DNA from: Seohaeicola zhoushanensis
GTDB taxonomy: Bacteria > Pseudomonadota > Alphaproteobacteria > Rhodobacterales > Rhodobacteraceae
Assembly (NCBI RefSeq): GCF_014656415.1
Contig: NZ_BNCJ01000016.1
Location: 43,023 to 107,022 of the forward strand
Length of the DNA: 64,000 bases
Direction of reading: 5' to 3'
Below, piece after piece: positions 26,328 through 34,944 of this stretch. The position numbers and the translations under genes were made by a program. The notes under the pieces are model-generated. The model saw only the letters and a list, made by a program, of their open reading frames with translations. It did no database searches and was not told the DNA's origin. Every line of letters begins with the position of its first letter. The stretch's first letter is position 1.

Positions 26328-26569
26328 TAACTTGCCCTCCTTCAAATGGTGCACCTCAGGCGCCAGCCGTTCAGTCGATCGAACACGGCGCGCGATTCGG
26401 GTGAAATCTGACTGAAAGCTTCTTTCACTATTGATCGATATTAGTAAGTCATTCTCTATATTCCTGCGTCCGTTCTAACATTCTGGATACAATCTGGCAT
26501 CCAACTTGAAAGGACACATCACCCACATGTCCGTTAGGCTGGTCTTCGACAAAAAAACCGGAGATGGCC
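26328..26569. promoter_or_regulatory. Divergent acdR-acdS control region
   Basis: AT-rich for this window. Contains TTGATCGATATTAG (26431-26444), a half-match to an FNR box (TTGAT-N4-ATCAA), and several near-symmetric AT tracts (around 26415-26465) that could be Lrp-type sites. In Pseudomonas, acdS control combines Lrp-like and FNR-like sites; their use here is inferred. Confidence 0.45.
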
Positions 26570-27589
26570 ATGTCGCTACTTGAGAAATTCGAACGCTACC
26601 CGCTGACCTACGGCAAGACGCCGATCGAACACCTGCCCCGCCTGACCGAGGCGCTTGGCGGCAAGGTCCAGATCTACGCGAAGCGCGATGACTGCAATTC
26701 GGGGCTGGCCATGGGCGGCAACAAGCTGCGCAAGCTCGAATACATCGTTCCCGACGCGCTGGCCTCGGGGGCCGATACGCTGGTCTCCATCGGGGGCGTG
26801 CAGTCGAATCACACCCGCATGGTTGCCGCCACGGCCGCCAAGATCGGCATGAAATGCGTCGTCGTGCAGGAGAAATGGGTGCCCCACTTCGATGCCGTCT
26901 ACGACCGCGTGGGCAACATCCTGATGACCCGCCTGATGGGCGCCGACTCCCGCCTGGTCGAGGACGGCTTCGACATCGGCATCCGCGAAAGCTGGGAAAA
27001 CGCCATGCAGTCGGTCCGTGACGCGGGCGGCAAGCCCTATGGCATCCCGGCCGGCGCCTCGGTGCACAAGTATGGTGCCCTGGGCTATGTCGGCTTTGCC
27101 GAGGAATTGGCGCAGCAGGAGGAAGAGCTGGGCTTCAAGTTCGACTACATCGTGGTCTGCGCCGTCACCGGCTCGACCCAGGCGGGCATGATCGTGGGCT
27201 TCAAGTCCCAGGGCCGCGCCGACCGCGTGATCGGCATCGACGCCTCGGGCACCATCGACCAGACCCGCGCCCAGGTGACCGAGATCGCCCGCAACACGGC
27301 CAGGCTGATCGAGCTCGGCGAGGAGATCAACGAAGACGATATCGTCATCAACCCCGACTATGCCTACCCGGCCTATGGCGTTCCGTCGGACGACACCAAC
27401 GAGGCGATCCGTCTCGCGGCACGGACCGAGGCGATGATCACCGACCCGGTCTATGAAGGCAAATCCATGCAGGGCATGATCGACCTAACCCGCAAGGGGT
27501 TCTTCCCCGAAGGATCGCGTGTGCTCTACGCGCATCTGGGGGGCGCGCCCGCTCTGAATGGCTACAGCTACTACTACAGGGAAGGTTGA
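26570..27589 (+). CDS. acdS: 1-aminocyclopropane-1-carboxylate deaminase
   Basis: PLP enzyme that opens ACC, the ethylene precursor, to 2-oxobutyrate and ammonia. From the ATG at 26564 (two codons upstream of the start used here) the PLP lysine is Lys54 in [10 protein letters not shown]. Tyr297-Glu298 ([10 protein letters not shown]) and Leu325 ([12 protein letters not shown]) correspond to the Tyr294/Glu295/Leu322 that separate true ACC deaminase from D-cysteine desulfhydrase. [16 protein letters not shown] carries the catalytic Ser. Length (339) matches the family's 338. GGAG at 26560-26563 is too close to the first ATG and suits the one at 26570. The 2-oxobutyrate product could feed the bkd or ilv enzymes. 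Confidence 0.95.
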   Translation: MSLLEKFERYPLTYGKTPIEHLPRLTEALGGKVQIYAKRDDCNSGLAMGGNKLRKLEYIVPDALASGADTLVSIGGVQSNHTRMVAATAAKIGMKCVVVQEKWVPHFDAVYDRVGNILMTRLMGADSRLVEDGFDIGIRESWENAMQSVRDAGGKPYGIPAGASVHKYGALGYVGFAEELAQQEEELGFKFDYIVVCAVTGSTQAGMIVGFKSQGRADRVIGIDASGTIDQTRAQVTEIARNTARLIELGEEINEDDIVINPDYAYPAYGVPSDDTNEAIRLAARTEAMITDPVYEGKSMQGMIDLTRKGFFPEGSRVLYAHLGGAPALNGYSYYYREG

Positions 27590-27789
27590 ACCATCGGAGG
27601 GTGCCGCGACGTTCCATATGCCCTGCGTCGCGGGACCTTCCATGCCCTGCAAGTCCGAGAACTTTTCTCGGCCCGGTCTTGAGCAAGGCCTGCAATCTGT
27701 GCGCAGGCTCCGCGACCGCACCGACGGCGGCGATGACCTCAGGGCCTGACAAACGGAGGCGCACAACGGCGCCCCCCGAGCTTCCACCA

Positions 27790-27814
27790 GAGCGGACACG
27801 CATAGCGTCCGCTC
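27790..27814. terminator. Hairpin between convergent acdS and gabD
   Basis: GAGCGGAC, 9-base loop, GTCCGCTC: a perfect 8-base stem 15 bases before the gabD stop (on the other strand) and about 200 bases after acdS. No strong U-tract; probably a transcription terminator for gabD or for both. Confidence 0.5.
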
Positions 27815-27829
27815 CGGCAGCCTGTCAGC

Positions 27830-29275
27830 TCAGAGCGCGCTGCAGACGTATTTCAGCTCGAGATACTCGTCGATCCCGTATTTCGACCCTTCGCGGCCCA
27901 GACCCGACTGCTTGACCCCGCCGAAGGGCGCGACCTCGTTCGAGATCAGGCCGGTGTTGTGGCCGACCATGCCGTATTCCAGCCCCTCCGAGACGCGCAC
28001 CATGCGGGCGTAATCGCGGGTGAAGAAATAAGCGGCGAGGCCGAAGATGGTGTCATTGGCCGCGGCCAGCACCTCTTCCTCGGTGTCGAAGCAGAACAGC
28101 GGGGCGAGCGGACCGAAGGTCTCCTCGCGCGCGACCTGCATCTCGGCGGTGACGCCGGTGAGGATGGCCGGTTCAAAGAACAGCCCGCCCAGCGGCTTGC
28201 CGCCCTGGATCAGCGTGGCGCCCTTGCTGACGGCGTCGGCGATATGTTCCTCGACCTTGGCAATCGCCTTGGGCTCGATCATCGGGCCGATCTCGGTGCC
28301 CGGCTCGGTGCCGTTGCCGACCTTCAGCGCGCGCACCTTGGCGGCGAGCTTCTCGGCAAAGGCGTCATAGACCCCGCGCTGCACGTAGATGCGGTTAGCG
28401 CAGACGCAGGTCTGGCCGGCATTGCGGTATTTCGAGGCCATCGCCCCCTCGACCGCCGCATCGAGGTCGGCGTCGTCGAAGACGATGAAGGGCGCATTGC
28501 CGCCGAGTTCGAGCGAGACCTTCTTGATGGTGTCGGCGCATTGCGCCATCAGCAGGCGGCCCACCTCGGTCGAGCCGGTGAACGACAGCTTGCGCACCAC
28601 GTCGCTGTCGGTCAGCACCTTGCCGATGGCCGAGGCCCGCCCGGTCACGATTTGCAGCACGCCCGCTGGCAACCCGGCGCGCTGTGCCAGTTCGCCAAGC
28701 GCCAGCGCGGTAAGCGGCGTCAGGTCGGCCGGGCGCACGATCATCGAGCAACCGGCGGCCAGCGCCGGCGCGGCCTTGCGGGTGATCATCGCCGCCGGGA
28801 AGTTCCAGGGCGTGATCGCCGCGGTCACGCCGATCGGCTGGCGCAGCACGGTGATGCGCTGGTTGTTCTTCGGCGCGGGGATGGTGTCGCCGTAGATCCG
28901 CTTGCCCTCTTCCGCGAACCACTCGATGAACGAGGCGGCATAGGCGATCTCGCCCTTGGCCTCGGCCAACGGCTTACCCTGCTCCAGCGTCATGATGAGG
29001 CCGAGGTCGTACTGGTTGGCCATCATCAGCTCGAACCACTTACGCAGCACCGCCGCCCGGTCCTTGGCCGCCCAGCGGGCCCATTCGGCCTGGGCACGGG
29101 CGGAATGCGCGATGACCGCCGGGATCTCGGCGGCGTCCATCGCCGGCACGGTGCCGACAACCGAGGCATCGGCGGGGTTGGTCACGTCGATCGTGGCGCC
29201 GGAGGCGGCCGCCACCCAGGCGCCGTTCACCAGGCAGGCGGATTTGAGAAGGGTCAGGTCTTTCAGCGCGATCAT
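27830..29275 (-). CDS. gabD: Succinate-semialdehyde dehydrogenase (GabD-type aldehyde dehydrogenase)
   Basis: 481 residues. Oxidises succinate semialdehyde to succinate. Shows PWNFPAAMITRKAAPALAAGCSMIV, FTGSTEVGRLLMAQ, the catalytic Glu in ELGGNAPFIVFDDADLD and the catalytic Cys in RNAGQTCVCANRIYVQ, the GabD form. EETFGPLAPLF and the C-terminal GREGSKYGIDEYLELKYVC also fit. Oddity: the strongly conserved cofactor-binding lysine of KPA..TP is replaced by Arg (IVRPADLTPLTALA). It is divergent from an IclR gene, with a palindromic operator between them, so the real substrate may be another semialdehyde. Confidence 0.9.
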   Translation of the reverse strand: MIALKDLTLLKSACLVNGAWVAAASGATIDVTNPADASVVGTVPAMDAAEIPAVIAHSARAQAEWARWAAKDRAAVLRKWFELMMANQYDLGLIMTLEQGKPLAEAKGEIAYAASFIEWFAEEGKRIYGDTIPAPKNNQRITVLRQPIGVTAAITPWNFPAAMITRKAAPALAAGCSMIVRPADLTPLTALALGELAQRAGLPAGVLQIVTGRASAIGKVLTDSDVVRKLSFTGSTEVGRLLMAQCADTIKKVSLELGGNAPFIVFDDADLDAAVEGAMASKYRNAGQTCVCANRIYVQRGVYDAFAEKLAAKVRALKVGNGTEPGTEIGPMIEPKAIAKVEEHIADAVSKGATLIQGGKPLGGLFFEPAILTGVTAEMQVAREETFGPLAPLFCFDTEEEVLAAANDTIFGLAAYFFTRDYARMVRVSEGLEYGMVGHNTGLISNEVAPFGGVKQSGLGREGSKYGIDEYLELKYVCSAL

Positions 29276-29306
29276 GGCGGCCTCGTCGATTGGGGCTTGT
29301 TAATTC

Positions 29307-29322
29307 GTTCCATATGTGGAAC
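29307..29322. promoter_or_regulatory. IclR-type operator between gabD and the IclR gene
   Basis: GTTCCATATGTGGAAC: perfect six-base arms (GTTCCA/TGGAAC) around TATG, 32 bases upstream of gabD and 13 bases upstream of the IclR start. A further half-site TATGGAAC overlaps the IclR start. Fits IclR-family operators. Confidence 0.65.
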
Positions 29323-29334
29323 AGTATTTTATAT

Positions 29335-30153
29335 ATGGAACATCTCACCCAGGCGCGCCGATGTCAATCGGTCGCGCAGCGCCAGGAGTGCGCCATCAAC
29401 GACAGCCTCAAGCGCCGCGCCCCCGCCGCCGAACGCGCCGTCCGCATTCTCGACTGCCTGGCCGCCAGCGCCACGCCGCTGGGCGTGTCCGAGCTGGCCC
29501 GCGCCCTCGATCTGCCCAAGAGTTCGGTCTACGGCATCTGCGAAACCCTGGCCGACGCCGGGGTGCTGCATGTCGAGGTCCAGGGCTACAGCCTCAGCGC
29601 GCATTGCCTGCGCTGGAGCGGCGCCTTCCTGAACCGCTCTTCCATCGTGTCCGAGTTCCACCGCCTGCTGGCCAAGGACCGGCGGTTGGCCGATTACACG
29701 ATCACCCTCTCGACGCTCGAGGGCAACGAGGTGGTCTACCTGGCCTGCCACAACTCGGACAAACCACTGGGCTTCACCTTCCAGATCGGGATGCGCCTGC
29801 CCGCCGTCTATTCGGCCACCGGCAAGGCGATGCTGTCGCATATGGAGGCTGAAGAGAGGCAGGCCGCGCTGGCGCTGCCCTGGCATCCGCCCTTCACCGC
29901 GAACAGCGTGCGCAGCACCGCTGCCTTCGACGCCGCCTGCGCGACCTGGCGCGCACAGGGCTATGCGCTGGACGATGGCGAGATCCGCGAGGGCATGGTC
30001 TGCCTCGGCGCGCCGATCCGGGATTCGCGCGGCCGCCCGGTCGCCGGAATCGCCCTGTCGATGACCAGCGCCGAAGCCCGGCCCGAGGTCCAGCGCGACC
30101 TCGGCGCAATCGTGCGCGAGGTGGCCGACCGGCTGGGCCTCGTCGCCGGGTGA
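29335..30153 (+). CDS. IclR-family transcriptional regulator (gabD neighbour)
   Basis: 272 residues: HTH (AAERAVRILDCLAASATPLGVSELARALDLPKSSVYGICETLADAGVL) and IclR effector domain (YSATGKAMLSHM, GYALDDGEIREGMVCLGAPIRDSRGRPVAGIALS). Divergent from gabD; by position it controls that gene and itself. There is no Shine-Dalgarno before the first ATG (29335), which overlaps an operator half-site; a downstream non-ATG start near the HTH is possible, so the N-terminal 25 residues are uncertain. Confidence 0.85.
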   Translation: MEHLTQARRCQSVAQRQECAINDSLKRRAPAAERAVRILDCLAASATPLGVSELARALDLPKSSVYGICETLADAGVLHVEVQGYSLSAHCLRWSGAFLNRSSIVSEFHRLLAKDRRLADYTITLSTLEGNEVVYLACHNSDKPLGFTFQIGMRLPAVYSATGKAMLSHMEAEERQAALALPWHPPFTANSVRSTAAFDAACATWRAQGYALDDGEIREGMVCLGAPIRDSRGRPVAGIALSMTSAEARPEVQRDLGAIVREVADRLGLVAG

Positions 30154-30198
30154 AGCCCGCCACGCCTTTCCCTGACGGAAGATGACAGCGAAGCGGCA

Positions 30199-30218
30199 AT
30201 GTAAAAGTTTTGTGACAC
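30199..30218 (-). promoter_or_regulatory. Possible Pho box upstream of the Na/Pi transporter
   Basis: The minus strand reads GTGTCACAAAACTTTTACAT, close to the PhoB direct repeat CTGTCAT-N4-CTGTCAT. It lies about 175 bases upstream of the transporter, but the direct repeat is oriented away from it, so the call is tentative. Confidence 0.25.
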
Positions 30219-30392
30219 TGCCCTATTGCGAAACCCCCGGCATGGGCATTCAATGCGATGCGATCGGGGTCGCGCGCCGGGAGGTCAGGAAGCCTTCGCG
30301 CATAAGATGCAGAACCTGCTGACCTTTGACGGCACCCCCGGCGCCGGGCCGGGAAAATCGCCCTCGGGCAGCAGAAGGAACCAAACCGCAAA

Positions 30393-32048
30393 GTGTCCAC
30401 GCTCGTCGTCTTCTTCCAGATCGGTGGTGCCGTTGCCCTGCTGCTGTTCGGCCTCGGGTTGGTGCGCGACGGGATCACCGCGGCCTTCGGCCTGCGGCTG
30501 AAGACGGCGCTCGGGGTCGGCACCCGCACCGGGCCTCGCGCCTTCGTCTCGGGGCTGGTGGCGACGCTGGGGCTGCAATCCTCGACCGCGACGGCGCTGC
30601 TCACCGCCTCCTTCCTCGACCGGCAGCTGATCGGCGCGCGGATGTCGCAGATCGTGCTGCTGGGCGCCAATGTCGGCACCGCCGTCACCGCGCTCATCAT
30701 CTCGACCGGGATCGAGGCGCTGGCCTCGGCGCTGGTGCTGGTCGGGCTGATCGCCTACCGGCGCAAGGACACCACGGCGGGCGGCGTCGGCAAGGCGCTG
30801 GTCGGGGTCGGGCTGATGCTGATCTCGCTGACACTGCTTGGCGAGGGGTCGGAACCGCTGCGCCAGTCGGCGGCGGTCGGCGCCTTCCTCGGGATGCTCG
30901 ATTCCGCCTGGCTGGTGGCGCTGCTCTTCTCGGCCGGAATCGCGGCACTCTGTTCCTCCTCGCTGGCGGCGGTGATGCTGGTGGCGACCCTCGACGTGCC
31001 GCCGGGCCTCTGCGTCGCGCTGGTGCTGGGCGCGAACCTCGGCGGGGCGATCCCGCCGGTGCTGGCGACGATGGGGTCGAGTCTTGCCGCCCGCCGGCTG
31101 ACCATCGGCAACCTGGTGGTGCGTGCGGCGGGCTGCCTTGTCGTTCTGCCCTTCGCCGGCCCCTTCGGCACCGCGCTGCACGAGCTGCCGCTGAACCTCA
31201 CCGGGCTGGCTGTCGAAACCCACCTCGCCTTCAACCTCGCCCTGGCCCTAGCCGTCGCGCCCTTGGCCGGCCTGCTGACCAACGCCCTGACCCGAATGCT
31301 GCGAGAAGACGAGGCCCAGGCGCTGGACGCCCCGCCGAACTGGCTGGACGAAGAGGTGCTATCTGAACCCGTACAGGCCCTCGCCGGGGCAAGCCGGCAG
31401 GTGCTGGCCATTGGCGACGACATCGGCCAGATGCTGGAACTTACCCGCCTCGCCTTCCGCCGCAACACCGAGGCCCCGCTGGCCGAGGTGAGCGAGCTGG
31501 AGAAGCGCGTCGACGAGGCGCAGCAGAGGGTGAAGATCTACCTCACCCGCCTGGGCCGCAACGCCGACGAGAACGACCACCGCCGTTCCTTCGCCATCCT
31601 CGACTATGTCATCAACCTCGAGCACGTCGGCGACATCGTCGAAAAGGGCCTCGCCTCGGCGGTGCGCAAGAAGATCCGCTTTCAGCTGCTGTTCTCGGAT
31701 ACCGGCTACAAGGAACTCGACTCGATGTTCCTGATGACGATCGAGACGCTGCGCATGGCGCAGACCGTCTTCATGATCCGCAACACCGATATCGCGCGCA
31801 AGATGATCGAGCAGAAGGTCGAGGTGCGCGCCCGCGAGAAACAGTCGGCGCAGCGCCACCTGATGCGCCTGCAGGACGGCGACCCGCGCAGCCGCGAGAC
31901 CTCGTCGCTGCACCTCGACATCCTGCGCGACCTCAAGCGCATCAACGCCCACCTTGTCTCGGTCGCTCACCCGATCCTCGACGAGGAAGGTCTGCTGATC
32001 GAAAGCCGCCTGCGCGAGGCCGCAACCGGCAAGCCGGGGCGTGGCTGA
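30393..32048 (+). CDS. Na/Pi cotransporter family protein with PhoU-like C-terminus
   Basis: 551 residues. About 8-9 membrane helices in the first 310 residues contain the two inverted family repeats: GLQSSTATALLTASFLDRQ with LLGANVGTAVTALI, and the second half CSSSLAAVMLVATL with LVLGANLGGAIPPVL. The cytoplasmic C-terminal part (about 330-540) is a helical PhoU-like domain (EVSELEKRVDEAQQRVKIYLTRLGRNADENDHRRSFAILDYVINLEHVGDIVEKGL). Predicted Na-coupled phosphate uptake. The start is a GTG at 30393 with AAGGAA upstream. It converges on the SDR gene with 12 bases between stops. Confidence 0.87.
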   Translation: MSTLVVFFQIGGAVALLLFGLGLVRDGITAAFGLRLKTALGVGTRTGPRAFVSGLVATLGLQSSTATALLTASFLDRQLIGARMSQIVLLGANVGTAVTALIISTGIEALASALVLVGLIAYRRKDTTAGGVGKALVGVGLMLISLTLLGEGSEPLRQSAAVGAFLGMLDSAWLVALLFSAGIAALCSSSLAAVMLVATLDVPPGLCVALVLGANLGGAIPPVLATMGSSLAARRLTIGNLVVRAAGCLVVLPFAGPFGTALHELPLNLTGLAVETHLAFNLALALAVAPLAGLLTNALTRMLREDEAQALDAPPNWLDEEVLSEPVQALAGASRQVLAIGDDIGQMLELTRLAFRRNTEAPLAEVSELEKRVDEAQQRVKIYLTRLGRNADENDHRRSFAILDYVINLEHVGDIVEKGLASAVRKKIRFQLLFSDTGYKELDSMFLMTIETLRMAQTVFMIRNTDIARKMIEQKVEVRAREKQSAQRHLMRLQDGDPRSRETSSLHLDILRDLKRINAHLVSVAHPILDEEGLLIESRLREAATGKPGRG

Positions 32049-32060
32049 CGCCGGCCAGGC

Positions 32061-32849
32061 TCAGGCAAGCGGACCGAGGGGCGCGCCCTCGATATCGCGC
32101 AGACCGCCATAGGCGGACCAGTCGCCGGCGACGAGATAGCCGGCATCGACCGGCAGCACGGTACCGGTGATCGCCGAGGCCCGCGGCCCGGCAAGGAAGG
32201 CAATCGCCTGCGCCACCTCGGCCGGGGCAACCAAGCGGCGCAGGGCACTCGCGGCCGCCAGCCGGCCACCATCCAGCGCACCGGCGTCGAGACCACGGTC
32301 CAGCGCGGGCGTCTCGGTGAACCCCGGCGCGACGCAATTCACCCGCACGCCGCTTGGCCCCCATTCGGCGGCAAGCCCCTTGCTCAGATGCGCGATGGCC
32401 GCCTTGGCCGGGCCGTAACCATGCAGCGGCCCGGTCCCGATCCCCGCTACCGAGGCGATGGTGACGATAGACCCAGCCCCCCGCCGCGCCATCCGCCCAC
32501 CGAAGCTGCGACAGCAGGCATAAGTGCCGCGCAGATGCACGGCGATCATCCGGTCCCACTCCGAAAGGCCCAGCTTTTCGGGCGTGCGGGTGCGTTGCAG
32601 CACCCCGGCGCAGGTAACCAGGATCGTGGGCGGATGTTCGGCCTCCAGCTGCTCGGCAATGGCGTCGATGGCCTCGGCATCGCTGACATCAGCGCGGTGG
32701 AACGCCGCCCCGATCTCCTGCGCCCCGCTGTCGGCAAGGTCGAGCACCGTGACCCGCGCCCGGCCCTCGCGCAGCAGCCGCGCGGTGGCCAGCCCAATGC
32801 CGCTGCCCCCGCCGGATATCACCGCGTGCTGGTTCTCGAACTCTGCCAT
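32061..32849 (-). CDS. Short-chain dehydrogenase/reductase
   Basis: 262-residue classical SDR: cofactor motif SGGGSGIGLATARLL, Asp in VLDLAD that favours NAD over NADP, VTCAGV, catalytic Ser in IVTIASVAGIG and Tyr-Lys in YGPAKAAIAHLSKGLAAEWG, and VNCVAPGFTETP. The substrate is unknown; its promoter faces the E1/E2 operon across the ATGATT-N4-AATCAT palindrome, so it probably belongs to that pathway, perhaps as a 3-hydroxyacyl-CoA or alcohol dehydrogenase. Start MAEFENQHA follows GGGGAGGGCGGA. Confidence 0.88.
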   Translation of the reverse strand: MAEFENQHAVISGGGSGIGLATARLLREGRARVTVLDLADSGAQEIGAAFHRADVSDAEAIDAIAEQLEAEHPPTILVTCAGVLQRTRTPEKLGLSEWDRMIAVHLRGTYACCRSFGGRMARRGAGSIVTIASVAGIGTGPLHGYGPAKAAIAHLSKGLAAEWGPSGVRVNCVAPGFTETPALDRGLDAGALDGGRLAAASALRRLVAPAEVAQAIAFLAGPRASAITGTVLPVDAGYLVAGDWSAYGGLRDIEGAPLGPLA

Positions 32850-32914
32850 TCCGCCCTCCCCGAGCTGTCTTCGCCACCCTATCGCGCCGTATCTGATTTG
32901 CAAGATTTCGATTT

Positions 32915-32930
32915 ATGATTCACAAATCAT
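32915..32930. promoter_or_regulatory. Palindrome ATGATT-CACA-AATCAT (copy 1)
   Basis: Perfect 6-base arms around CACA, between the divergent SDR and E1 alpha genes, followed by TTTTTATTGACA. Near-identical sites occur at 41243 and 44249, each ahead of another catabolic unit. Candidate operator for the local TetR or IclR protein. Confidence 0.65.
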
Positions 32931-32988
32931 TTTTATTGACAGCCCGCCCTCTCCTTGGCAGTTTGCCCCCGACAAAGGGGAATTCGCC

Positions 32989-33948
32989 ATGACGCCGAAA
33001 GAACGCGCAGAGCTCTACCGCAGGATGCTGACCATCCGCCGCGCCGAAGAGCGGTTGCAGAAACTCTTCGCCGATGGTCTCGTCCCCGGCTTCCTGCACC
33101 TCTCAATCGGGCAGGAGGCGGTTCCGGTGGGTGTGTCCAGCGCCCTGACCGAGGCGGATACCGTGTCGTCCAACCACCGGGGCCACGGGCACACGCTGGC
33201 CAAGGGTGTCGACCTCACCGGCTTCTTCGCCGAGATCCTCGGCAAGGCGACCGGCCTTTGCCGCGGGCGCGGCGGGTCGATGCATGTGGCGGACCTGTCC
33301 AAGGGGATGCTGGGCGCCAATGGCATCGTGGCCGCGGGCCTGCCGATCACCACCGGCAGCGCGCTGGCGCACAGGATGCAGGGCAAGGGCAATATCGCCG
33401 TGGTCTATTTCGGCGACGGCGCCCTGGCCGAGGGTCTGGTGCACGAATGCCTGAACATCGCCAAGCTCTGGTCGCTCCCGATCCTCTTCGTCTGCGAGAA
33501 CAACGGCTGGTCCGAATTCAGCCCGACCGAGCGGCAGCTGGCCACCAGCCTCGACAGGCTGGGCAAGGCCTATGGCATCACCTACCGCGAGGTCGACGGC
33601 AACGTGGTCGAAGAGGTCGCAAGGGCCGCCGGCAAGCTGGTGGCCGGAATGCGCAAGGCCCCTGCCCCGGCGATCCTGGAATGCCGCACCACCCGCGTGC
33701 GCGGCCATTTCGAGGGCGACCGGCAGGATTACCGCGACAGCGACGAGATTGCCGCGCTGGATGCGCGCGACCCGATCCGCCTGTGCGCCGAGGCGCTGAT
33801 GGCCGCCGGGCTGGACGATGCCGCGCTGGCCGCCATTGCCGCAGAGGTCGAGGCCAAGATCGAGGCGGCGACCGAGGCCGCCCTGGCCGCCCCCCTGCCC
33901 GAAGCCGGCGACATTCTCGCCGATGTCTACACCCGAGCCGAGGTCTGA
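32989..33948 (+). CDS. Thiamine-dependent dehydrogenase E1 alpha (acetoin/2-oxoacid type)
   Basis: 319 residues, the short E1 alpha form seen in acetoin dehydrogenase (AcoA) and PDH. Family segments are LSIGQEAVPVGVSSALTEADTVSSNHRGHGHTLAKG and GRGGSMHVADLSKGMLGANGIV; the thiamine diphosphate motif runs from GDGALAEGLVHECLN to CENN. First gene of a six-gene operon with E1 beta, crotonase, E2, acyl-CoA dehydrogenase and CoA ligase. An acetoin role is not favoured by the crotonase and acyl-CoA dehydrogenase neighbours; a 2-oxoacid or diketone intermediate of the local pathway is likelier. Confidence 0.88.
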   Translation: MTPKERAELYRRMLTIRRAEERLQKLFADGLVPGFLHLSIGQEAVPVGVSSALTEADTVSSNHRGHGHTLAKGVDLTGFFAEILGKATGLCRGRGGSMHVADLSKGMLGANGIVAAGLPITTGSALAHRMQGKGNIAVVYFGDGALAEGLVHECLNIAKLWSLPILFVCENNGWSEFSPTERQLATSLDRLGKAYGITYREVDGNVVEEVARAAGKLVAGMRKAPAPAILECRTTRVRGHFEGDRQDYRDSDEIAALDARDPIRLCAEALMAAGLDDAALAAIAAEVEAKIEAATEAALAAPLPEAGDILADVYTRAEV

Positions 33949-33952
33949 ACAG

Positions 33953-34927
33953 ATGGCTGAAACGCGATACATCAAGGCCGTCAACCAGGCGCTCAAGGAT
34001 GCGATGCGCGACGACCCGACGGTCTTCCTGATCGGCGAGGACATCGGCGCGGCGGGCGGGTCGTTCAAGGCGACGCGCGACCTGCTCGACCTCTACGGGC
34101 CGGAGCGGGTCTATGACGCGCCGATCGCCGAGGCGGCGATCACCGGCATCGCGGTGGGCGCGGCGCTGACCGGCATGAAGCCGGTGGCCGAGATCATGTT
34201 CATGGATTTCATCACCCTGTCGATGGACATGCTGGTGAACCAGGCCGCCAAGGCGCGCTCGATGTTCGGCGGCCAGGGCTCGGTGCCGATGGTTCTGCGC
34301 ACGCCGCATGGCGGCGGGCTGAACGCCGGACCGCAGCATTCGCAATGTCTTGAGGCCTGGCTGGCGCATGTGCCGGGGCTGAAGGTGGTGGTGCCGTCGA
34401 ATCCGGCCGATGCCTACAGCCTGCTGCGCGCCGCCATCGACGACCCGGACCCGGTGATCGTGGTCGAGAACAAGGCGCTGTATGCGATGAAGGGCGAGAT
34501 GCCCGACACGCCGGAGCGGATCGAGATCGGCAAGGCGCGCATCGCGCGGCCCGGGCGCGATGCAACCGTGGTGGCCTATGGCGCCGCCGTCGGCATGGCC
34601 GAGGCCGCCGCCGAGGTGATGGCCGCCGAGGGCGTCGAGGTCGAGGTGATCGACCTGCGTTCGGTCCAGCCCTGGGACGAGGCCTGCGTTCTGGAAAGCC
34701 TGAGCCGCACCCATAACCTGGTCGTGGTGCACGAGGCGGTCGAGGCCTTTGGCGTCGGCGCCGAGATCGCCGCGCGGATGGCCGACATCGGTTTCGACGA
34801 ACTCGACGGCCCGATCGTGCGGGTCGGCGCGCCCTTTGCCCCCTCGCCCTTCGGCAAGACGCTGGAAGAGGCCTATCGCCCCAATGCCGACCGGATCGTC
34901 GCGGCGCTGCGCCGCACGCTGGCCTGA
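33953..34927 (+). CDS. Thiamine-dependent dehydrogenase E1 beta
   Basis: 324 residues: TVFLIGEDIGAAGGSFKATRDLLDLYGPERVYDAPIAEAAITGIAVGAALTGMKPVAEIMFMDF, VPMVLRTPHGGGLNAGPQHSQCLEAW, VVVPSNPADAYSLLRAAI and the C-terminal VEVIDLRSVQPWD. Forms the heterotetrameric E1 with the upstream subunit; the junction is only four bases. Longer upstream frames overlap E1 alpha and are rejected. Confidence 0.9.
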   Translation: MAETRYIKAVNQALKDAMRDDPTVFLIGEDIGAAGGSFKATRDLLDLYGPERVYDAPIAEAAITGIAVGAALTGMKPVAEIMFMDFITLSMDMLVNQAAKARSMFGGQGSVPMVLRTPHGGGLNAGPQHSQCLEAWLAHVPGLKVVVPSNPADAYSLLRAAIDDPDPVIVVENKALYAMKGEMPDTPERIEIGKARIARPGRDATVVAYGAAVGMAEAAAEVMAAEGVEVEVIDLRSVQPWDEACVLESLSRTHNLVVVHEAVEAFGVGAEIAARMADIGFDELDGPIVRVGAPFAPSPFGKTLEEAYRPNADRIVAALRRTLA

Positions 34928-34944
34928 ACAGACAGGAGTTGCAG

